DNA of 64,000 nt from an uncultured Neomegalonema sp. GTDB lineage: Bacteria; Pseudomonadota; Alphaproteobacteria; Rhodobacterales; Rhodobacteraceae. This document shows positions 58,995 through 64,000 of this stretch, in pieces. The stretch lies in NCBI GenBank assembly GCA_937911325.1, contig CALDSD010000079.1, positions 1-64,000 on the forward strand, in the 5' to 3' direction. Under the pieces are notes generated by a model. That model saw nothing but the letters and a program-made list of their open reading frames with translations. It had not been told where the DNA came from and ran no database searches. How positions within the stretch are numbered: position 1 is the first letter of the stretch; each line of letters starts with the position of its first letter. A program made the translations under genes and the position numbers.

Positions 58995-60350
58995 CTACAC
59001 AGCGCGCGAATATCGTGCGCCTTGATTGAGATAGGCGTCGAACTCGGCGGCGATGTTGCGCACGAAGGGACGCCCCGTCTCGGTCACTCTGAAACCGCCG
59101 TTCGTTCGAGAGATCGTTTCTTGCGGAAGCGATCGAAGAAGGTGCTCCGCGATCGGGATCATGGTCGTCGCGCGCTCGCCAAAAATGGCTTTCAGATCGT
59201 TGCGATCAAAGGTGAGGTCGCACATCAATCGCTCGATCACATACCCCCGCATCCGGTCGTCAGCGCTCAGCTTGAGGCCGCGTTCGATGGCGAAGCCGCT
59301 ATCCTCGATACGCCTTTGATAGGCGGCCGTCGCCGGCACGTTCTGCACATAGCCTTGAGGCAGCTTGCCAATCGCCGAGGCGCCGAACCCGATCAGCGCT
59401 TCCGCCGAGTCGACGGTGTAGCCTTGGAAGTTCCGCTTCAGGTCGCCGTTGGTCGCCGCAATCGCCATTGGATCGTCCGGGCGGGCAAAATGGTCGAGCC
59501 CGATGCGTTGATAGCCCGCCGCGCGGAGTTTCGCCGCTGCGGCTTCGGCTTGTTCGACGCGCTCCTCGCCTTCGGGGAGGGAGCTCGCGTCGATCAGCTT
59601 TTGACGCTTGGCCATCCAAGGGACATGGGCGTACCCGAACAGAGCGACCCGGTCCGGCGCCAACTCGATCACCAGATCAATGGTGCGCTCCACGCGTTCC
59701 AGTGTTTGCTTGGGCAACCCGTAAAGAGCGTCGATGTTCAGCCTTCGCACACCCCTTTCACGCAAGCCGTCGACGACGCGCTTGGTGGTGTCGAAGCTCT
59801 GGATGCGATTGACCGCGTGTTGGACCTCCGGCGAGAAGTCCTGAACGCCGAGGCTCGCCCGGGTCACGCCGGCCGCTGCTACGCCGTCCAGTTTCGAGGA
59901 CGTCATGTCGCGAGGATCGATCTCGACGTCGAAATCAGCGTCCGGGGCGAAGTCGAGTCTGCTCCGGAAATGCGCGGCCAGCGCCAGAAAATCCGTGGGC
60001 TCGAGGATTGTCGGTGATCCGCCGCCCCAATGCATCTGGACGGCCTTGCGCCCCTCCAGAAGCTCTGCGACTTGATCAATCTCCCGCATCAAAAAGCTCA
60101 GGTAGCGTTGGACCGGCGGGTAGATCTTCGTTCCTTGCGCCCGGCAAGCGCAGAACCAGCAGAGCGTGTCGCAGAACGGAATATGCGCGTAGATCGACAG
60201 TTGCGCCTCGGGCGGCAACGTCTGCAGCCAATCAGAGTAAACACCGTCGGTTATCTCCGCCGAGAAATTCGGAGCGGTCGGGTAACTCGTGTAACGAGGC
60301 GCCGATCCGCTAAACTTCTTTACAAGTTTTCTTGCGCAATCATCGATCAT
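58995..60350 (-). CDS. hemN: Oxygen-independent coproporphyrinogen III dehydrogenase
   Basis: The 451-residue radical SAM enzyme has CDTLCWFCAC (CxxxCxxCxC) in YAHIPFCDTLCWFCACRAQG, then HWGGGSPTIL and the C-terminal HemN domain. It decarboxylates coproporphyrinogen III in heme synthesis without oxygen. It is divergent from fnrL, and a perfect FNR-type palindrome lies 35-48 bp before its start, so anaerobic activation is expected. Confidence 0.95.
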   Translation of the reverse strand: MIDDCARKLVKKFSGSAPRYTSYPTAPNFSAEITDGVYSDWLQTLPPEAQLSIYAHIPFCDTLCWFCACRAQGTKIYPPVQRYLSFLMREIDQVAELLEGRKAVQMHWGGGSPTILEPTDFLALAAHFRSRLDFAPDADFDVEIDPRDMTSSKLDGVAAAGVTRASLGVQDFSPEVQHAVNRIQSFDTTKRVVDGLRERGVRRLNIDALYGLPKQTLERVERTIDLVIELAPDRVALFGYAHVPWMAKRQKLIDASSLPEGEERVEQAEAAAAKLRAAGYQRIGLDHFARPDDPMAIAATNGDLKRNFQGYTVDSAEALIGFGASAIGKLPQGYVQNVPATAAYQRRIEDSGFAIERGLKLSADDRMRGYVIERLMCDLTFDRNDLKAIFGERATTMIPIAEHLLRSLPQETISRTNGGFRVTETGRPFVRNIAAEFDAYLNQGARYSRAV

Positions 60351-60384
60351 GAAGGTACCATTCCACTACGAACTCCACCGGTCC

Positions 60385-60398
60385 TTGACACACGTCAA
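60385..60398. promoter_or_regulatory. FNR/FixK box between hemN and fnrL
   Basis: TTGACACACGTCAA is a perfect 14-bp dyad of the form TTGAC-N4-GTCAA, matching the consensus TTGAT-N4-ATCAA closely. It lies between the divergent hemN and fnrL starts and can serve both, implying FnrL control of hemN and autoregulation. Confidence 0.82.
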
Positions 60399-60430
60399 TG
60401 TCCAGAAACGAAGAGTTCTCGGGGAAACGA

Positions 60431-61207
60431 ATGTCGCGCCATATGTTCGCCGATCGTCTCGAAAGATCGACTGCGCCGACCCTGGAGGCGCCGATAAAGT
60501 GTGCGAATTGCCCGATCGCCGAACGTGCCGTCTGCGCCTATTGCGAGCCGCCTGAACTCGTCGAGCTCGACCAGATCAAGTCCTATAAGTCCTTTGAACC
60601 TGGCCAGGAAATCGTCGGCGCTGGCGAAGAGTCCGTTATGGTCGGCAGCGTCGTTGAGGGCGTCGTCAAATTGACAAAGACGCTGGTCGACGGGCGTCGT
60701 CAGATGGTCGGGCTGCTGTTCCCTTCGGATTTCATTGGCCGCGCTATGAGGCCGACCGTGGAATATGATGCGGTGGCGGCGACGAAGGTCGTTCTGTGCG
60801 CGTTTCCGAAGTCGCCTTTCGAGCGCTTGTTGAAGCGCACTCCGCATCTAGAGCAGCGACTGCTCGAGATGACGCTGGATGAACTCGATGCGGCGCGGGA
60901 ATGGCTGCTGCTCCTGGGGCGGAAGACCGCGAAGGAGAAAGTGGCGAGTTTCCTGTGCATCCTGGCGGCGCGCACCGGCGAGTTCGAGGGCGCCGATGCG
61001 GGACGCAAACACTTCCAGATCCCCATCAGCCGAGAAGATATGGCCGATTATCTTGGCCTGACGATCGAGACTGTTAGCCGGCAGATCACTGCGCTTCGCA
61101 AAGACGGTGTGATCGAGATTGACGGCCCGCGCCGAATTGTCGTTTCCGACCTCGCCGAACTGATGGAGACCGCGGGAGACGACGCCGAAGGCGGCATCAT
61201 ACCTTAA
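60431..61207 (+). CDS. fnrL: FNR-type oxygen-sensing regulator
   Basis: The product is about 258 residues from ATG 60431 (GGGGA upstream). An earlier ATG at 60398 overlaps the FNR box and is less likely. The N-terminal cluster ligands appear as CANCPIAERAVCAYC with a further Cys in VVLCAF, followed by the cyclic-nucleotide-fold domain, dimer helix and HTH (SREDMADYLGLTIETVSRQI) with the E-SR contact residues. It binds a 4Fe-4S cluster under low oxygen and activates genes for microaerobic life. Confidence 0.92.
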   Translation: MSRHMFADRLERSTAPTLEAPIKCANCPIAERAVCAYCEPPELVELDQIKSYKSFEPGQEIVGAGEESVMVGSVVEGVVKLTKTLVDGRRQMVGLLFPSDFIGRAMRPTVEYDAVAATKVVLCAFPKSPFERLLKRTPHLEQRLLEMTLDELDAAREWLLLLGRKTAKEKVASFLCILAARTGEFEGADAGRKHFQIPISREDMADYLGLTIETVSRQITALRKDGVIEIDGPRRIVVSDLAELMETAGDDAEGGIIP

Positions 61208-61230
61208 GGGCCGGCGCCTTTTGTTTTTTC
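61204..61230 (+). terminator. Possible terminator after fnrL
   Basis: A GC-rich partly symmetric stretch (AAGGGCCGGCGCCTT) ends at the fnrL stop and runs into TTTTGTTTTTTC. The stem is short and imperfect, so the assignment rests mainly on the T-run. Confidence 0.4.
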
Positions 61231-61246
61231 CGATCTATTGAAATCG

Positions 61247-62557
61247 CTAGTTCAGGCTGGCGGGTTGTGGCTCGGACCCGTCCGGAATGCCGGGAGGCCG
61301 TTTCTTCCAAGGATACCCATTGCGCGCCCGTTGATACCCAAGATCGAAGAGAGCGCGCATATAGACCGGGTCGAACAGCTCTTGCGACGCGGCGTCGAAT
61401 TCGTCTGGCACAAAAGCCAAATTGAAGTCCAATCCATCGCGCCGCGCGAGCACGTACAGGCGGAAGATGTCGCCTGTGCCCTGGCTCTTGATCAACGAAC
61501 TCACCGAGCGCCCTGAGAGACTGAAAAAATTCGGCTCGAGTTTCTGATACTGCGGCAACACTCTGGTGTTTCGGATCACCCAGAGCCGGCGGGTCTCTCT
61601 GAAAGCGCCGGCTTCTTGCATGATGCCGCGATTGAGCTGCGTCGGGTACAGGAAGACCTGTCGGGTCACGCCGCCATCGACGTGGATCTCGGAAAACCGG
61701 TCTCCCTGCGAGTCGACCCGGATCACAACAGGGGGAAAGACGCCGGGGATCGACGCGGAGGCCAGAATGACGTCGTGGAACAACCGCAAACGGTCCGGCC
61801 GTCCACTGGCGGCGATGGCCCCGATGTTCCAGATCACCGGGCGCTGGGCTTCTAGATTGGTCGTGCCGACCAGCAGACGCCGCCCCCTCCTATGCTCCTC
61901 GCCGATTGCGTCCAGGACGTCTTGAGTGAGTTGCCGTTCGATCTGGTTTCGCAACGGGCGCGTATCTGCGAGGGAGGCGCCTGAGATGATCCCGCTCAGC
62001 GCGTCGAAGACGCTCGTCAGGAAGATCTGGTCGCTTGAAAGCGTCGTGTAGACCCGCTCCAGCTCAGCGTCGTAGTCGGAGCCAAGGAATGCAAAGGGCG
62101 CGATCAAGGCGCCTGTGCTCACACCTGAAACGAGTTCGAACTGCGGCCGGTCGCCGGCTTCCGACCAACCGACCAGCAGTCCGGCGCCATAAGCGCCATC
62201 GTCCGCGCCGCCCGACAAAGCCAGCATGTTCGCAGCTGGAGGATCGAGGTCCGGGGCGTTGTCGCCATTGGCTTCCAAGCGCTTTGCGACCTGATCATAA
62301 CGCTCGCGGATGATCTCGACGATATCCTCGGGCAGGTCATCCCCCCAGAACCTGACATTCTGTGGATAGCCTGGGATCCGCGCCATTTCCGACTGTTCTT
62401 CGGTCATCGCGCGGTGAAACGGCAAAGACGCGCAGCCGGCGACCGCGACAGCGGTCAAGACAAGGCAGGCCGTCAGGCGCCAAGAAGAAACTCGCAAAAG
62501 ACGGGATCCTCCACTCGTGCGCCCATCTGCGCGCCGCAGAGCCATCGACCAGACCAT
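61247..62557 (-). CDS. Patatin-like phospholipase lipoprotein
   Basis: The 436-residue product has a signal with lipobox AVAGC near residue 42, then a patatin domain: oxyanion region ALSGGADDGAYGAGLL, nucleophile Ser in GVSTG and the dyad Asp in HVDGGVTRQ. Patatins are Ser/Asp lipid acyl hydrolases. Export and lipid anchoring suggest action on envelope lipids. It is the last gene of a three-gene minus-strand group. Confidence 0.9.
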   Translation of the reverse strand: MVWSMALRRADGRTSGGSRLLRVSSWRLTACLVLTAVAVAGCASLPFHRAMTEEQSEMARIPGYPQNVRFWGDDLPEDIVEIIRERYDQVAKRLEANGDNAPDLDPPAANMLALSGGADDGAYGAGLLVGWSEAGDRPQFELVSGVSTGALIAPFAFLGSDYDAELERVYTTLSSDQIFLTSVFDALSGIISGASLADTRPLRNQIERQLTQDVLDAIGEEHRRGRRLLVGTTNLEAQRPVIWNIGAIAASGRPDRLRLFHDVILASASIPGVFPPVVIRVDSQGDRFSEIHVDGGVTRQVFLYPTQLNRGIMQEAGAFRETRRLWVIRNTRVLPQYQKLEPNFFSLSGRSVSSLIKSQGTGDIFRLYVLARRDGLDFNLAFVPDEFDAASQELFDPVYMRALFDLGYQRARNGYPWKKRPPGIPDGSEPQPASLN

Positions 62558-62574
62558 TGTGGCGTCTCCGCCGT

Positions 62575-63189
62575 CTACTGAACAGTCAGATAGGTGTTGA
62601 CCTCATCTGCGCTGAGCGTCACCGGCCGCAGCTGGATGTCGACGCCGTCCTTCAGGTTGCGGTGGATGACAAAGAAGAAGCCGGTGAGGCGGAAGACGGC
62701 GGTTTCCGCGCCGAGGCTTTCATCGAACTCGCAGAAGACGTCGTTGGTCCAATGGGTCGAGCGGTTGCCTGGGTAGATCGTCGCCGTTACGCGCTCGGAT
62801 GAACCGCCGGTTTCAAAGAAGTACCGCAGCCCGTCTTCCATATCGAGCGGCCCGAAGTTGGGCGCAATGCAACCGGCGGGCTCGTCGGTGAAACCCTGGT
62901 CGACCATCTTCCGAAGGCGCTCGCTCGTGGCGGCGTTATTCAGCGCGATCGCCAAGTCGAGTTTGATGAAGATGCCGTCCTTCACCTCACGCGCGGATTG
63001 GAACTTGTAGGGGCCGTCAGGCGTCTGAAGCGTCGCATCGAATTCCCCGTTTGCGAGGTTCAACACGATGTCGGTGACGGCGAAGTCACGCGCCTCCGCG
63101 TCGCTTGGAAGGGCGAAGCTTGCGCCGGCGGCAAGAATGATGGCGGCAAGGCCAGACGTCAGAAACTTCGGAAGTCGCGTGAATTTCAT
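62575..63189 (-). CDS. Secreted hypothetical protein
   Basis: ATG 63189 is preceded by the strong GGAGGGAG. The 204-residue product has a signal peptide (FLTSGLAAIILAAGASFALP) cleaved near residue 33. The mature part is beta-rich, with DFAVTDIVLNLANGEFDATLQTPDGPYKF and two Cys (AGCIAP and VFCEFDE). The family is unknown to me. It lies 17 bp before the patatin gene. Confidence 0.7.
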   Translation of the reverse strand: MKFTRLPKFLTSGLAAIILAAGASFALPSDAEARDFAVTDIVLNLANGEFDATLQTPDGPYKFQSAREVKDGIFIKLDLAIALNNAATSERLRKMVDQGFTDEPAGCIAPNFGPLDMEDGLRYFFETGGSSERVTATIYPGNRSTHWTNDVFCEFDESLGAETAVFRLTGFFFVIHRNLKDGVDIQLRPVTLSADEVNTYLTVQ

Positions 63190-63233
63190 GTTCTCTCTCC
63201 CTCCTCTGCCGAGGCGCGTTGATCGGATAGGCG

Positions 63234-64000
63234 TTACTCTTCTCCACCAAAGATCGACTCCCAAACCGAGCGATTTCTCAGGCGTTCCTGTTCTGCTTCG
63301 AGGCCAACAAGTTGACCCTCGAGCTCCTGCGTGCGCTGTCGAGCCGCTTCGGCCTCTTGTTGCGCCGACGCTGCGGCGGCTGCGGCGCGCGCGTCGGCTT
63401 CGACGAGCAGGAGGCGCACGCGTTCTTCTGAGGCGGCCAGCTGTGTCCGCTGTGTCGCGATCTCGTCGCGCAGCGTTTCGAGCACCTGCGTGAACCGGCC
63501 GCGTTCAAGAGTGATGTCTTCTTCGAGCGAGGTGATGCGCAAGTTGAGATCGGCGTTGGCCTCGTAGATCCGTTCGATCTCCTCGCCCTTTTCGGCGATC
63601 TCTTCGGTCAGCACGGCGATGACTTGGGTCTGTTGATCCAACAATTCGCCGTAGCGCTGGATCAGCGCGGCCTGTTCGAGCACCAGCTCCTGTTGAGCCT
63701 CAAGCCGGGCCGTCACGCCCTGTGCGGCGGCCTCGATCAGCGCGCGCTCGCGCGCGATCTGTTCGGCCTGTTCCTTGGCGCGTTGCTCGGCGAGGCGTCG
63801 CTCCAGGTCCTCGTCGGAAATCGACGCCTTTTCGATGATCCCCATAAACTGCTGCGCCTGTGCGCCGATGTCGCTTGCGCGGTCCAGACCGTTGATGACG
63901 CGCCGCGCGTTTTTCCAATCGCCTTTCTTGTTCGGTTGGAAGTGCCGCAAAAGGCAGTGGCCCGTGAACCACCCATAGATCATGCCGTCATAGGTGATCT
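63234..64000 (-). CDS. GH19-like/coiled-coil protein (partial, N-terminus beyond window)
   Basis: The frame is open to the right edge. The first visible part (ITYDGMIYGWFTGHCLLRHF, then WKNARRVINGLDRASDIGAQAQQFMGII) resembles the C-terminal part of GH19-type chitinase/lysozyme domains. About 190 residues of alpha-helical coiled coil rich in Glu, Ala, Gln and Arg follow, ending VWESIFGGEE. An ATG at 63983 exists but is within the domain-like part, so it is probably internal. A role in peptidoglycan cleavage linked to an assembly scaffold is inferred. Confidence 0.6.
   Translation of the reverse strand, partial: ITYDGMIYGWFTGHCLLRHFQPNKKGDWKNARRVINGLDRASDIGAQAQQFMGIIEKASISDEDLERRLAEQRAKEQAEQIARERALIEAAAQGVTARLEAQQELVLEQAALIQRYGELLDQQTQVIAVLTEEIAEKGEEIERIYEANADLNLRITSLEEDITLERGRFTQVLETLRDEIATQRTQLAASEERVRLLLVEADARAAAAAASAQQEAEAARQRTQELEGQLVGLEAEQERLRNRSVWESIFGGEE

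Overview
The window is a 64 kb GC-rich piece of an alphaproteobacterial chromosome, almost fully coding and without mobile elements. The markers for the class are: paired b and b' genes in an F0 ATP synthase operon that is separate from F1, the cell-cycle DNA methylase CcrM next to rnhB, an FnrL-type regulator facing hemN, an rpoH with the RpoH box, the DUF721(DciA)-mutY-dsbA-smc neighbourhood and a CtaC/CtaB/CtaG/CtaE/SURF1 oxidase cluster. CcrM plus CtrA-like TTAACC sites suggest a relative of Caulobacterales/Parvularculales; that placement is inference.

Layout. 1-6.1 kb: a cold-shock protein with a long Gly/Arg/Tyr repeat tail (cut by the window edge), rlmJ, a CAP-domain lipoprotein, a coupled PLP dehydratase/haloacid dehalogenase pair and a soluble lytic transglycosylase. 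6.2-8.9 kb: dapA, smpB, a GNAT protein and an AhpD-like protein. 8.9-11.6 kb: F0 genes atpI-B-E-F'-F on the minus strand. 11.8-20.2 kb: chromosome maintenance (smc, a DsbA-like lipoprotein, a DciA-like protein, mutY, ccrM, rnhB), with a 0.4 kb AT-rich, DnaA-box-bearing gap upstream of ccrM. 20.3-24.8 kb: a small membrane protein, a PA0069-type radical SAM protein, a photolyase-like flavoprotein, tRNA-Arg(CCT) and an M48 protease. 24.8-30.2 kb: arginase plus ornithine cyclodeaminase with a divergent Lrp regulator, rpoH, cobU-cobC and a second Lrp regulator. 30.4-43.8 kb: a homodimeric 2-oxoacid dehydrogenase E1, ileS, lspA, a DUF3035 lipoprotein, an active/inactive pair of M16 proteases, mutL and a DUF3422 protein. 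44-50.4 kb: ubiA, rsmE, gshA, tldD and hypotheticals. 50.6-58.9 kb: cytochrome c oxidase structural and assembly genes without subunit I, thrC, an M16 protease, a GNAT protein and YqgE. 59-64 kb: hemN and fnrL sharing an FNR box, then three envelope genes (patatin-like lipoprotein, secreted protein, GH19-like/coiled-coil protein cut by the right edge).

How it fits together: mostly housekeeping. Respiration is served by F0, the oxidase assembly genes, ubiA, hemN and FnrL. Genome maintenance is served by smc, the DciA-like protein, ccrM, rnhB, mutY and an endonuclease-type mutL. Nitrogen/carbon catabolism consists of two small Lrp-controlled units. No defence system, CRISPR, prophage or biosynthetic cluster is visible. 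The most unusual items are the cold-shock/RGG-like repeat protein, the ccrM upstream region with DnaA-box and CtrA-like motifs, the photolyase-like protein with apparently swapped domain order, the oxidase cluster lacking coxA, and the recurrent palindromes or short duplications at gene ends.
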